A stretch of DNA of 64,000 bases, taken from NCBI RefSeq assembly GCF_019880635.1, contig NZ_JAINVX010000005.1:248001-312000 (forward strand), given 5' to 3'. The notes under the pieces were generated by a model, which worked only from the letters and a program-made list of their open reading frames with translations, searched no databases and was not told the DNA's origin. This stretch comes from Hanstruepera marina (GTDB lineage: Bacteria; Bacteroidota; Bacteroidia; Flavobacteriales; Flavobacteriaceae). Within the stretch, counting starts at the first letter, position 1; the number at the start of each line of letters is the position of its first letter. Positions 16,663 through 26,188 of the stretch are shown here, in pieces. The translations under genes and the position numbers were made by a program.

Positions 16663-18717
16663 CTATTCTTTAATTAATGATGCCTGATAGTTAAGCAATT
16701 CTCTTTTGTTGATTAGGAATCCTTCGGATAAAAGAAAATAGTAATTATTGAGTGATGTGAATAATATTTCCAAATTCTCGTCGATGTAGCGCTCACCTAA
16801 AAAGTACTTTAATTCTTTTTCTGTAAAAGAATTAAAACATTCTTTTACTTCAAGTTTTAAATTGCTATTGTATTTATTCTGTTCTAATAACTCTTTAATA
16901 CTTTCTTTAAGTTTGTTTTCTAAAGGCTTTATGTTATCAAAGTTCGATTTTATTTTATCAAATGGTGTATTATAATTAATGAAATCTAATTTGGACGATA
17001 ACTCATTGTATATTGAGATTTTTTCGTCGTAGTAATTATCAAATTCTGATAAATTTTTATATAGCTTTTCTAGCTTGGTAATATCTCCCAAACTACTTTC
17101 AGCGTTTAAAAAATACTGAAAAATTTGCTTATCATTTTGATCAATTTCTTTATTAATTGTTTCTAATTCTTTTTTAAGACTTAAACTCAATTTAACTCCT
17201 TCTTTTTTTGAATATTTTTTACCATCATAGTCAAAAGTTTTTAATTTTAAACCATCACTTGATATTTGATTAATGGTAGCTATGTCATTTTGTAATGCTA
17301 TTGACTGGTAAACTAAATTTACTTTTTCATCACTAAATAGATTGCTAAAATGAATCTGAATATTGCTTAAAGAAATATTACTAACTTCAAACTGTATTGG
17401 GTTTTTATTGTCATAGTATTGATTGAATATTTTTGGGAATGTATTACTTAAGTATTGTTCTTTGAATTCGGTTTCAAAATATTCATGCGTCGTAAAATCA
17501 GGTTCTTTATTATAGATGACGTTTGAAAATAGGATTTCTGTTAGTTTTTCCTGTAATACATTTAAATTCTGAAAAATTTCATTTGCAAGTCGATCGTTGT
17601 TAGTTGTTTTTTTTAGATTTAATTTTTTCAATCTTTCAATCCTATCTTCTGTACTTGGATGCGAAGCCCATTGATCTTTTATAACAAGTTTAGATTTATT
17701 AAATTTATTAAGCTCCTCTAGAGTCACATTAGGAAGGCCATTTTTTATTTCAATATTATCTTCTTTTGATATGAAATTTAGAACAAACCATTGATCTAAA
17801 AACACGTTTTTACTTTTTAAGCATTGTTCAATTTTTCCTTCATAAAAGCTTAAAACTGAATTGAAAGAATAATCACAAAGATTCATACGTAATAGAGAAT
17901 TCTCCAAAGGTTCATGACCAGTTACATTTGCGGCAATTTCATCGGCATGAAACTCCATTTCACGAGATAAGCCTAAATAATTTTTATTTACAAACCCATA
18001 CATCTGCTTTAATAACCATTGTATCCCTTCAACAATTTTTACGGCAATTATTACAAAAATCGTAAAGTAACCACTTGCGTTAGCCCAACTCTGAATCATT
18101 TTGTCATAAGATTCATTTTCATAAAGCATGTTATGAATAATTTGATTGACATTATAAACAAAACTTCCAACTTTCATGGTTTTTTGACTAAAATGACCAA
18201 ACTCATGCGATAGAATAGCTTTTAACTCATTTCTTGATATACAATTTACCAACCCAAAACCTATCATTAAATTCTTTTTCACAGGAAGAATCATACTCCA
18301 AAAATTAGAGTCATAAAATACGGAAGCATTGACCTCATGTGATAAATAGACCTTTTTTGGAAATTGAGTACCTACCTCGTTTACAATTTCATCTATCATT
18401 TCAAAAAGGAGAGGTTGATCTTCCTTTTTAATTTCTAACAAATGACCTCTGTCTTTTTTTGTTTTTTTGAACAAAAATTTCAGCAAGAAGAAGAGAACGA
18501 GAAAGCCAATACTTGCTAACCCAACACCAAGAGCTAAAGTAAAAAACCTAGGATGAGCGACTATAAGTGAAATTGCACCATAAACACAAAGTACGGTTAA
18601 TCCAATTGCTAAAAAAAAAGTTAATAAATAAACAATAGCAAAAATAAATATTGATGTAATTGCTTTTGTGGTTTGGGTTTTGAATTCGTTAGATAATGAA
18701 ACCTCTTTTTGAATCAT
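16663..18717 (-). CDS. M48-family membrane metalloprotease with long C-terminal region
   Basis: A 684-residue protein. Two or more N-terminal transmembrane helices (about residues 19-52 and 58-82) precede the zinc motif H171-E172-F-G-H175. A further hydrophobic segment follows around residues 215-235, and the third zinc ligand Glu lies in 'SREMEFHADEIAANV'. About 300 residues after the catalytic domain are charged, helical and of no family I recognise. M48 peptidases (HtpX/Ste24 type) degrade misfolded membrane proteins. The regional DNA is more AT-rich than its neighbours. The large soluble tail is unusual for HtpX. Confidence 0.88.
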   Translation of the reverse strand: MIQKEVSLSNEFKTQTTKAITSIFIFAIVYLLTFFLAIGLTVLCVYGAISLIVAHPRFFTLALGVGLASIGFLVLFFLLKFLFKKTKKDRGHLLEIKKEDQPLLFEMIDEIVNEVGTQFPKKVYLSHEVNASVFYDSNFWSMILPVKKNLMIGFGLVNCISRNELKAILSHEFGHFSQKTMKVGSFVYNVNQIIHNMLYENESYDKMIQSWANASGYFTIFVIIAVKIVEGIQWLLKQMYGFVNKNYLGLSREMEFHADEIAANVTGHEPLENSLLRMNLCDYSFNSVLSFYEGKIEQCLKSKNVFLDQWFVLNFISKEDNIEIKNGLPNVTLEELNKFNKSKLVIKDQWASHPSTEDRIERLKKLNLKKTTNNDRLANEIFQNLNVLQEKLTEILFSNVIYNKEPDFTTHEYFETEFKEQYLSNTFPKIFNQYYDNKNPIQFEVSNISLSNIQIHFSNLFSDEKVNLVYQSIALQNDIATINQISSDGLKLKTFDYDGKKYSKKEGVKLSLSLKKELETINKEIDQNDKQIFQYFLNAESSLGDITKLEKLYKNLSEFDNYYDEKISIYNELSSKLDFINYNTPFDKIKSNFDNIKPLENKLKESIKELLEQNKYNSNLKLEVKECFNSFTEKELKYFLGERYIDENLEILFTSLNNYYFLLSEGFLINKRELLNYQASLIKE

Positions 18718-18780
18718 AAGTTAGAGTTGAGTTATTTAAGGCAATTTTAGTTATTATTTGATACATAATAGCAAAGTATT

Positions 18781-19680
18781 TTAAAGTTTATCTAAAAAAC
18801 TATTTATTTTTCTATAATATGATTCAGGCTGTTCGAGCCAACCATAATGTACACAGTCATCCAAAAACACCAATTCAGAATTTTCGAATAATTTATGCGC
18901 TTCTTTGGCAATAGTATCTCCCATGACATCTTGCTTTCCCTGAATGATTAAAACCGGATTTTTAAAGCTTCTATAGGCATCACTACAATCAAAATCAATG
19001 GTACGCATATTTTGCCAAACTAAACTATTTATGGTTCGGTTGCTTTGTGTTAAGCGTTCTGCAATTACAGGAATATATTTTTTATCATACACATAAGCTG
19101 GGGCTAAATACTTACCACGATTATAGCGTGCTTTATATGTGGTATCGCCTTGGCCAATTCTGTTATTCCAATAGTTTAGTGAATCACGCTCTTTTTTGTT
19201 GAGTCTTGATAGTAAATTTAAATGTCTTGAAATATTTAAGTTAAAGCCACCAGAACCAGATAGAACTAAGCCTTTTATCCTTTCGGGATGTTTTTTAAGA
19301 TAGTAGGAGGCAAGCATACCTCCAAATGAATGACCTAGTATCGTCCAATCTTTATAGCCAAAGTACTGTCGAATAACTTCGATATCAGAAACCATTAAAT
19401 CCATCGTCATCGTTTCTGAATTGATTTTAGAAATAGTAGATTTTCCTGTTCCGCGTTGATCGTATAAAATAGCTAGATTAGTTTTGGCAATTTCTTTAGC
19501 TAACGAAGCAAACCCTTCACTATTCATGCCTGGGCCTCCATTTATTATAAGAATGGGCTCGCCAACTCCGAAAGTGGTAACATGAATATTGCCGTTTGCA
19601 ATAGGAATGTTTGTTAATGATTGAGAAATTCCGTTTTTAGGAATGAGTACAATCATCAATATACCAAACCATCTAATCAT
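18781..19680 (-). CDS. Secreted alpha/beta hydrolase (proline iminopeptidase-like)
   Basis: A 299-residue protein with an N-terminal signal peptide (to about residue 20). Oxyanion region 'INGGPGMNSEGF' and 'LYDQRGTGKST' are the H/N-G-G-P-G and D-Q-R-G motifs of S33 peptidases. The nucleophile elbow is 'ILGHSFGGMLASY' (Ser), with an Asp in 'IQGKQDVMGD' and His in 'DDCVHYGWLEQP'. The triad appears complete. Likely a periplasmic aminopeptidase or esterase. It ends 4 bp after the DUF6340 gene start region, same strand. Confidence 0.88.
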   Translation of the reverse strand: MIRWFGILMIVLIPKNGISQSLTNIPIANGNIHVTTFGVGEPILIINGGPGMNSEGFASLAKEIAKTNLAILYDQRGTGKSTISKINSETMTMDLMVSDIEVIRQYFGYKDWTILGHSFGGMLASYYLKKHPERIKGLVLSGSGGFNLNISRHLNLLSRLNKKERDSLNYWNNRIGQGDTTYKARYNRGKYLAPAYVYDKKYIPVIAERLTQSNRTINSLVWQNMRTIDFDCSDAYRSFKNPVLIIQGKQDVMGDTIAKEAHKLFENSELVFLDDCVHYGWLEQPESYYRKINSFLDKL

Positions 19681-19684
19681 TAAT

Positions 19685-20737
19685 TTATTGAGATTGTTGC
19701 TCTAATAAGGCGTTTTTGTTTTGTCTGTTTTTAAGGATGTTTAAATAACGTAATGCATTTTTGTCCTCGTAATCAGTGTAGGCTTTTGAAGCCCATGTCA
19801 TAGCTGTTTCCAGATCACCATTAATTTCATTAATGATGGCCATGTTATAACAAGCACGACCTGCAATTTTTCCTTTAGGATTGTTAAGTTCCTGTTCCCA
19901 TAATTCTGCTGCGCCATCCCAATCACCTGTTTGAGCGCGTCTTTTTCCTATTTCAAAATTGTCCGTGCCTTTTACATAATATTGCCTAGTAACTCGAATT
20001 TTAAATGGGTAGGTTCTATATACATAATCTTGGCCAATAACGGTACTTGCTTGCAGTAAAGACTCTTTTCTGCCTATTATTGCTTCAATGGCTTTAGTTG
20101 GGTTAATGCCTTTGCCTACAGAAGTTATCCAGCGGTCTAGTGCGATTTCATCTCGAACAACTTTATTGATGTTGTCATAAATTCGAAACCCTGCTTTTAT
20201 ATGTGTGGTTATGGTAGCTTCGTGCTCTATCATTGGTATTTTTATACCAAAAGCGTTTAACTGTTCTACAGTTCTGGTTTTATAGGATACTTTAGCATCG
20301 GTATCATAAAAAGACAAGGTTACTATGGCATCGAGTTGGTTTTCTTTGCAAAGCATGTCAACCGTTTCCCAAGGTAAAGCACTTGGAAAAATACCTAAAC
20401 CAGGATTCTCAATCTTTTCAGAAGTTATAATTTCAACAGTATTATATTGACTGTCTTTTTCAAAGGTTTCTTTTATACTTTGAATGGTATATTTTGCGCC
20501 TTCAGTATCTAAATTTTTACCTTCAATGGAAAGTATTTGGTCAATATCGTCTAAAGGTTTGTTCTTTTTAGAAGCTAAACTTCGGTTTAAAATACCAATG
20601 TTTTGTATTGATGTTGGCACATAAACTGGCGCAGGTTCTGTTACGCTCATGGTTAAATTATTCATGGATTGGCATGAAAACAAGAGCATTATAACAGTTA
20701 ATGCTATAGCTAAAAAATTAAAACGGAATCGTTTCAT
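19685..20737 (-). CDS. DUF6340-type lipoprotein with C-terminal TPR-like repeats
   Basis: A 350-residue protein with a lipoprotein signal peptide ('LLFSCQSMNN', Cys near 22). The central domain ('LDAIVTLSFYDTDAKVSYKT' ... 'ALDRWITSVGKGINPTKAIE') matches what I know of DUF6340, common in Bacteroidota. The last 80 residues form TPR-like helices ('GDWDGAAELWEQELNN', 'GRACYNMAIINEINGDLETA'). Function unknown; the tail suggests protein-protein contact at the outer membrane. Four bp separate it from the hydrolase, so they form an operon. Confidence 0.78.
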   Translation of the reverse strand: MKRFRFNFLAIALTVIMLLFSCQSMNNLTMSVTEPAPVYVPTSIQNIGILNRSLASKKNKPLDDIDQILSIEGKNLDTEGAKYTIQSIKETFEKDSQYNTVEIITSEKIENPGLGIFPSALPWETVDMLCKENQLDAIVTLSFYDTDAKVSYKTRTVEQLNAFGIKIPMIEHEATITTHIKAGFRIYDNINKVVRDEIALDRWITSVGKGINPTKAIEAIIGRKESLLQASTVIGQDYVYRTYPFKIRVTRQYYVKGTDNFEIGKRRAQTGDWDGAAELWEQELNNPKGKIAGRACYNMAIINEINGDLETAMTWASKAYTDYEDKNALRYLNILKNRQNKNALLEQQSQ

Positions 20738-20798
20738 AACGCTTAGATTTGGGATTCTAGTAAGGCTAATGTACTAAATTGTAACGAATTAAGCTTTT

Positions 20799-21701
20799 TT
20801 AGCTTCGTAAATAGGTGATAAATGAAAACGCGTATTGGTGTTTTTCATCTTTATCATGAAAGGTTTTTTGTGTTTCTTTCCAAACGCTTTCATCTATTTC
20901 AGGGAAAAAGGTGTCCGCATTTTCAAAGCTTTGGTGTACACGTGTCAATTCTATTTTATCAGCATAAGGCATAGCTTGTTTATAGATTTCACCACCGCCA
21001 ATAACATAAGGATTACTATCGCTTCGGGCAGCATCGAAAGCATCTTCTAAATTATTGACAACAATTACACCACTTGGAGCTTGATAATTATCTTGCCGTG
21101 TAATGACAATATGCGTTCTGTTAGGTAACGGTTTAGGAAAGCTTTCAAAGGTCTTGCGCCCCATAATAATATGGTGTCCATTAGTAAGGTTTTTAAACCG
21201 TTTAAGGTCGTCGCTTAAATGCCAAATCAAATCGTTGTCTTTACCAATGGCATTATCTTCGCCAGCAGCAACAATAAGTGTAATATTCGATTTTTTTGAT
21301 GTGTTACCTGTTGATTTTATACTAGGTAGTGGATAATCGTTTTCAACTTGTTTTTGCAACTCGGCAATTTTAGCTTTTTGTTTGGCAATTAATGTATTTA
21401 ATTGTTCGTCTTGCCATTGCTTTCCCATAAACGAATCGGTAACAAATACCTTAAAAGCGTGATATAGAAATAATATAAACCACAATGCAATAGCAGATAC
21501 AAACCAATGCGTGTTAAAAATGGTAACCGTTTCGCCAATACCTAAAACCAGATTGGCAACTATAAAGCAAACAGAGCCTATTATAAACAGAATAAAATGG
21601 GTGTAGACACCTTTCTTCTGTTTTAAGCGTCGTTGGGCATTTTTTAACAACTCTAATTCTGCTTGATTTACTTGTGGTTTGTTTTTCTTTCTTCCGAACA
21701 T
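20799..21701 (-). CDS. folA: 2TM-domain / dihydrofolate reductase fusion
   Basis: A 300-residue protein. Residues 1-30 are basic. Two transmembrane helices (about 33-56 and 64-86) form a '2TM' domain, and residues 95-120 are a coiled-coil-like linker. Residues 139-299 are a complete DHFR: 'LIVAAGEDNAIGKDNDLIW', catalytic D165 in 'HLSDDLKRFK', NADPH motif 'HIIMGRKTFESFPKPLPNR', and 'VIGGGEIYKQAMPYADKIEL'. DHFR regenerates tetrahydrofolate after ThyA. thyA lies just upstream on the same strand, 66 bp away. The membrane anchor is unusual for DHFR, which is normally a free cytosolic protein of about 160 residues. Confidence 0.94.
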   Translation of the reverse strand: MFGRKKNKPQVNQAELELLKNAQRRLKQKKGVYTHFILFIIGSVCFIVANLVLGIGETVTIFNTHWFVSAIALWFILFLYHAFKVFVTDSFMGKQWQDEQLNTLIAKQKAKIAELQKQVENDYPLPSIKSTGNTSKKSNITLIVAAGEDNAIGKDNDLIWHLSDDLKRFKNLTNGHHIIMGRKTFESFPKPLPNRTHIVITRQDNYQAPSGVIVVNNLEDAFDAARSDSNPYVIGGGEIYKQAMPYADKIELTRVHQSFENADTFFPEIDESVWKETQKTFHDKDEKHQYAFSFITYLRS

Positions 21702-21767
21702 GTCTAAATACTTATCTTATGTAAATTTAGCTTTTTTATTCTAGGAAATTAAAAAACAATAGCTAAA

Positions 21768-22592
21768 CTATACTGCAACAACCCCTTTAATATGTGGATG
21801 TGGATTGTAGTCTACTAATGTAAAATCCTCAAACGTGAAATCAAAAATATCTTTAACTTCTGGATTTAGAATCATTTTAGGTAATGGTCTAGGGTCGCGA
21901 GACAGTTGTAGTTCCAATTGTTCGTAATGATTGCTGTAAATATGCGCATCACCAAAAGTATGTACAAAATCACCTGGTTGATAACCACATACCTGGGCCA
22001 TCATCATAGTGAAAAGGGCATAAGAAGCAATGTTAAAGGGAACGCCTAAAAAGATATCAGCACTACGTTGGTATAACTGACATGATAGTTTGCCATCAGC
22101 AACATAAAACTGAAAAAATGCATGACAAGGCGGTAAGGCAGCTTTCCCATTAGCCACATTTTCTGAAAACGATTTTGATGTGTCTGGAAGCACTGAAGGA
22201 TTCCAGGCTGAAACCAACATACGACGGCTATCTGGGTTGGTTTTTAGTGTTTGGATAACATCTTTTATTTGATCTATCTCGTCGCTATTCCAATTACGCC
22301 ACTGATGACCATAAACAGGTCCTAAATCACCGTTCTCGTCAGCCCATTCATTCCAAATTCTAACACCATTTTCTGTTAGGTAATTGATGTTGGTATCACC
22401 TTTTAAAAACCACAATAATTCGTAAATAATAGACTTTAAATGCAACTTTTTGGTGGTTACCATAGGAAAACCTTCACTTAAATCAAAACGCATCTGGTAG
22501 CCGAAAACACTTTTTGTTCCAGTGCCAGTGCGATCTGCTTTTTCATTTCCATTTTCTAAAACATGCTTAACAAGGTCGTGATATTGCTTCAT
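21768..22592 (-). CDS. thyA: Thymidylate synthase
   Basis: A 274-residue ThyA. It makes dTMP from dUMP with methylene-tetrahydrofolate. Motifs: '[19 protein letters not shown]', catalytic Cys in '[13 protein letters not shown]', '[20 protein letters not shown]', and '[12 protein letters not shown]'. I chose ATG 22592; an upstream in-frame ATG at 22637 adds 15 hydrophobic residues absent from the family. It pairs with the DHFR fusion gene downstream. Confidence 0.97.
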   Translation of the reverse strand: MKQYHDLVKHVLENGNEKADRTGTGTKSVFGYQMRFDLSEGFPMVTTKKLHLKSIIYELLWFLKGDTNINYLTENGVRIWNEWADENGDLGPVYGHQWRNWNSDEIDQIKDVIQTLKTNPDSRRMLVSAWNPSVLPDTSKSFSENVANGKAALPPCHAFFQFYVADGKLSCQLYQRSADIFLGVPFNIASYALFTMMMAQVCGYQPGDFVHTFGDAHIYSNHYEQLELQLSRDPRPLPKMILNPEVKDIFDFTFEDFTLVDYNPHPHIKGVVAV

Positions 22593-22624
22593 CTTCAATC
22601 GGATTTTATGGGAAATAAAAATAG

Positions 22625-22657
22625 AAAAAAGGGTCAAACCAAAATGATTTAACCCTT
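22625..22657 (-). terminator. Terminator of the nucleoside-transporter gene
   Basis: On the minus strand, GGGTTAAA-TCATTTTG-GTTTGACCC (8 pairs with one G-T) is followed by a T run. It lies about 40 bp after the transporter stop and before thyA. Confidence 0.65.
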
Positions 22658-22695
22658 AAATTATATAAAAAGTTATTAACGAATTGTTGATGCAA

Positions 22696-24414
22696 TTATC
22701 CAATTATCATACCAGCAATTGTGGCTGAAATTAATGAGGCTATGGTTCCGCCAATTAAAGCTTTCATTCCAAACTCTGAAAGCGTTTTACGCTGACCTGG
22801 TGCTAAAGAGCCAATACCGCCAATCTGAATTCCAATTGAGGCGAAGTTTGCAAATCCACATAGCATATAAGTTGCCATAATAATAGATTTATTGTAATTT
22901 AAATGTGTTGCACTTGCCACATTTTTTAAATCGGCTAACTGAATGTAGCCAACAAACTCACTAGCTGCTAATTTAATTCCTAGTAGTTGGCCCATCATCA
23001 TCATATCTTCTTTAGCTACACCAATAAGCCACATAAGAGGCGCAAATATATAGCCCAGAATAAGCTCAAGTGATAAATTAGGATATGGAGTATTGGCAGC
23101 TATCCATGTGTTTAATCCAGAAAAACTTCCAATTTGTAGGAATATATAGTTTATCATGGCAATAAACGCTACAAAAACTAAAAGCATAGCTCCAACATTT
23201 ACTGCTAACCTTAAACCTTCGGTTGTTCCGTTAGCTATAGCGTCTAAAAAGTTTGAACCAATTTTTTCTGATTCTACAGAGACATCTGTATTAATTTTTT
23301 CGGTTTGAGGATAAAGTATTTTAGAAATAACAATAGCGCCTGGAGCTGCCATAACCGATGCAGCCAATAAGTGTTTAGCGTAAACCAAACGTAATACAGG
23401 ATCATCACCACCTAAAAAGCCAATATAAGCAGCCAACACAGCACCTGCTACGGTTGCCATGCCGCCAATCATAACTAGAAGCATTTCAGATTTATTCATC
23501 TTTTCTAAATACGCTTTTATTAAAAGTGGCGCTTCAGTTTGTCCTAAAAAGATATTTCCTGCTACACTTAAACTTTCGGCTCCAGAGATTTTGAGAAGCT
23601 TTGATAATAACCATCCAAATGCTTTTACTACACGTTGAATAATACCTAGATAGAATAATACTGATGTTAAGGCAGAAAAGAACAAAATTGTAGGAAGTAC
23701 CTGAAAGGCAAAAATAAACCCAAACGTATCCATATCAACTACTAATCCTTCAAATAAAAACTGACTTCCAGCTCTTGTAAAATCAAGTACTTTTATAAAC
23801 AGTTTTCCAATAGTTTCAAAGATTTTTTGAATAACAGGCACTTTTAAAACCCCTATGGCAATTACCAACTGAAAAGCCAATCCAATACCTACTGTTTTCC
23901 AGTTAACTGCACGCCTGTTACTACTAAATAAAAAGGCTATAAAAATTAGGCAAACCATACCTAATATACCTCGCCAAAGACTATTAAAAGAAAAACCTTG
24001 ACTTGGTATTATAGTATCTTGGTCGCCATTGGTTAGTATAGTGGATTCATCTTTTACTATTTCACGAACAGACTTAAAACTATAACGAATATTATTTTCA
24101 TTAAAGACTAAAGTAGAGTCCGTTAGCTCGGTTATTTTATATCGCCTAATAGTATCGTTTGGTTGATTGTAATAAAATACCAAAAGATTATTTTGGTGAA
24201 TATAATCTCCTGAAGCCTCAAGGTTTCGAGATTCAATATTGTAGTTAAAATCACCTTTATCTAAAACAAAAACATCGGACTCTGATAATTCAAAAAGATT
24301 AGAAATAGAGTCATTTTCTACAGACTGAAATTGCCATTTTTTTTCAATGCTTTGTGCGTTACTAATTGTAATTCCAAAAAAAATAGCCGTAAAAGCTAAT
24401 AAAAAATGTTTCAT
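22696..24414 (-). CDS. Concentrative nucleoside transporter with extra secreted N-terminal domain
   Basis: A 572-residue protein. Residues about 150-572 are a CNT/NupC-type transporter with many helices and the family's 'GNIFLGQTEAPLLIKAYL' and 'GMATVAGAVLAAYIGFLGG' motifs; the former is the Gly-Q-T-E-A-P nucleoside-site region. Residues 1-21 form a signal peptide, and 22-145 form a beta-rich domain ('KKWQFQSVENDSISNLFEL', 'LVFYYNQPNDTIRRYKITEL') reminiscent of lipocalin-like domains. The extra domain would be periplasmic. Bacterial CNTs are usually about 400 residues without it. With two deoxynucleoside kinases in the window, a salvage role is likely. Confidence 0.92.
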   Translation of the reverse strand: MKHFLLAFTAIFFGITISNAQSIEKKWQFQSVENDSISNLFELSESDVFVLDKGDFNYNIESRNLEASGDYIHQNNLLVFYYNQPNDTIRRYKITELTDSTLVFNENNIRYSFKSVREIVKDESTILTNGDQDTIIPSQGFSFNSLWRGILGMVCLIFIAFLFSSNRRAVNWKTVGIGLAFQLVIAIGVLKVPVIQKIFETIGKLFIKVLDFTRAGSQFLFEGLVVDMDTFGFIFAFQVLPTILFFSALTSVLFYLGIIQRVVKAFGWLLSKLLKISGAESLSVAGNIFLGQTEAPLLIKAYLEKMNKSEMLLVMIGGMATVAGAVLAAYIGFLGGDDPVLRLVYAKHLLAASVMAAPGAIVISKILYPQTEKINTDVSVESEKIGSNFLDAIANGTTEGLRLAVNVGAMLLVFVAFIAMINYIFLQIGSFSGLNTWIAANTPYPNLSLELILGYIFAPLMWLIGVAKEDMMMMGQLLGIKLAASEFVGYIQLADLKNVASATHLNYNKSIIMATYMLCGFANFASIGIQIGGIGSLAPGQRKTLSEFGMKALIGGTIASLISATIAGMIIG

Positions 24415-24426
24415 TTGTTTGTGTGT

Positions 24427-25041
24427 TTAGCGTTTTGAAATTTCATCACGCAATTTGGCGGCCTTTTCATAATCTTCGTTAGAAACAGCTTCGTCTAACA
24501 TGTTATGCAGTTCTTCCAACGTTTTGTCTTTTAAATCATCTTGAGTAGCGCCAGCCTCTAATTCTTCAGCAATTAAATCGTTAACCAAAACACTATCATC
24601 TTCAGCATCTTCTTCTTTAGTTGGGTTGATTTTTAAATAGATTCCTGCTTTATCTAAAATGTTTTTATAAGTAAATATTGGTGCTTGAAATCTTAAGGCT
24701 AATGCAATAGCGTCACTGGTTCTGGCATCAATAATTTCTTCAATTTTATCACGTTCACAAATAATGCTGGAGTAAAACACACCATCAACCAATTTGTGGA
24801 TAATAACTTGCTTGACAACAACATCAAATCGGTCGGCAAAATTTTTAAATAAATCGTGTGTAAGGGGTCTAGGAGGGCGTATTTCTTTTTCTAATGCTAT
24901 GGCGATAGATTGCGCTTCAAAAGCACCAATAACAATGGGTAGTTTTCTATCACCATCTACCTCGTTTAAAATTAAAGCATAGGCGCCATTTTGTGTCTGG
25001 CTATATGATATTCCCTTTATATTTAGTCGAACTAAACTCAT
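24427..25041 (-). CDS. Bifunctional nuclease-family protein (BFN/DUF151) with UVR motif
   Basis: A 204-residue protein. The BFN domain covers residues 1-130 ('LPIVIGAFEAQSIAIALEKE', 'RPLTHDLFKNFADRF', 'ARTSDAIALALRFQAPIFT'). The C-terminus is a UvrB/UvrC-type motif ('LHNMLDEAVSNEDYEKAAKL'), a helical hairpin that contacts UvrC- or Clp-type partners. The DUF151 plus UVR combination is common in Bacteroidota. It lies 13 bp upstream of the transporter gene in the direction of transcription, so they are probably one operon. Confidence 0.9.
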   Translation of the reverse strand: MSLVRLNIKGISYSQTQNGAYALILNEVDGDRKLPIVIGAFEAQSIAIALEKEIRPPRPLTHDLFKNFADRFDVVVKQVIIHKLVDGVFYSSIICERDKIEEIIDARTSDAIALALRFQAPIFTYKNILDKAGIYLKINPTKEEDAEDDSVLVNDLIAEELEAGATQDDLKDKTLEELHNMLDEAVSNEDYEKAAKLRDEISKR

Positions 25042-25206
25042 AGTTTATAAAACACAAAGAACTGTTTTAATTAGGACTTTAACAACTTCTATAAGTAAAA
25101 ATAGACAGATTTGTTACTTTAAATTTACAACATTAAAATATTAATTAACCTTGTAAAACCCAATTAAAACAGCCCTTTATATAATTACAATTTATAAAAA
25201 AATAAA

Positions 25207-26166
25207 TTACTGTTGAGCTTTAAATTCTTTTAATTTCTCAATCAATTTAGGAACAACCTCAAAAGCGTCTCCCACTATACCGTAATCGGCAGCCTTAAAG
25301 AAAGGGGCTTCAGGATCTGTATTAATAACAACTTTGGTTTTTGAAGCGTTAATACCTGCCAAATGTTGAATAGCACCAGATATTCCAACAGCTATATACA
25401 AGTTAGATGCAACTGGTTTTCCGGTTTGTCCAACGTGTTCGCTATGTGGTCTCCAGCCTAAATCGCTTACAGGTTTAGAACAGGCGGTAGCGGCACCTAG
25501 AACATCCGCTAATTCTTCAATCATTCCCCAATTTTCAGGGCCTTTTAAACCACGACCACCAGAAACTACAATTTCTGCATCTGCAATAGTGACTTTACCT
25601 GTAACTTTATCAACAGACTCTACTTGTACACCCATTTCTGGAACGTTAGCAGAAAATTCTTCAACTGAAGCCGAGGCCGAACTCTCATGGACGCCAAAAG
25701 CATTTTTAGAAACACCAACTAATTTTACATCGGTATCGATTGTTGTATTGTTAAAAGCCTTGTTTGTAAAAGCTGTGCGCTTTACTGTAAAAGGAGATGT
25801 GCTTGAAGGCGCTTCAACAACATTTGAAGCATAACCAGCATCTAAATCTATAGCTAAAAGAGGTGCTAAATATTTACTATCTGCACTTGAGCTAATAACG
25901 ACAACTTTTGCGCCTTCTTGTTTAGCTGCTTGAGCTATAACATTTGCATAGGCATTGGCATTAAACTTGTCTAATGAACTGTTATTAACCTGTAATACTT
26001 TTTCAACACCATGATTGCCTAGAACATTAGTGTCATTGGCATTAAAAGCAATGGCGGTAACAGTTGTGCCCATTTGGTCTGCAACAGTCTTTGCGTAAGA
26101 GGCTACCTCTAAAGCGGTTTTTTTAAATTTTCCTTCTTCTGATTCTGTATATACTAAAACTGACAT
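25207..26166 (-). CDS. etfA: Electron transfer flavoprotein, alpha subunit
   Basis: A 319-residue EtfA. The FAD-binding C-terminal domain has 'VVSGGRGLKGPENW', 'GWRPHSEHVGQTGKPV' and 'YIAVGISGAIQHLAGI'. It forms a heterodimer with EtfB to carry electrons from acyl-CoA dehydrogenases to the quinone pool. It follows etfB with a 22-bp gap, the conserved order. The 165 bp between its stop and the next start are AT-rich with no recognised element. Confidence 0.96.
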   Translation of the reverse strand: MSVLVYTESEEGKFKKTALEVASYAKTVADQMGTTVTAIAFNANDTNVLGNHGVEKVLQVNNSSLDKFNANAYANVIAQAAKQEGAKVVVISSSADSKYLAPLLAIDLDAGYASNVVEAPSSTSPFTVKRTAFTNKAFNNTTIDTDVKLVGVSKNAFGVHESSASASVEEFSANVPEMGVQVESVDKVTGKVTIADAEIVVSGGRGLKGPENWGMIEELADVLGAATACSKPVSDLGWRPHSEHVGQTGKPVASNLYIAVGISGAIQHLAGINASKTKVVINTDPEAPFFKAADYGIVGDAFEVVPKLIEKLKEFKAQQ

Positions 26167-26188
26167 GTTTTCTTTTTTTAAGCGTTAA

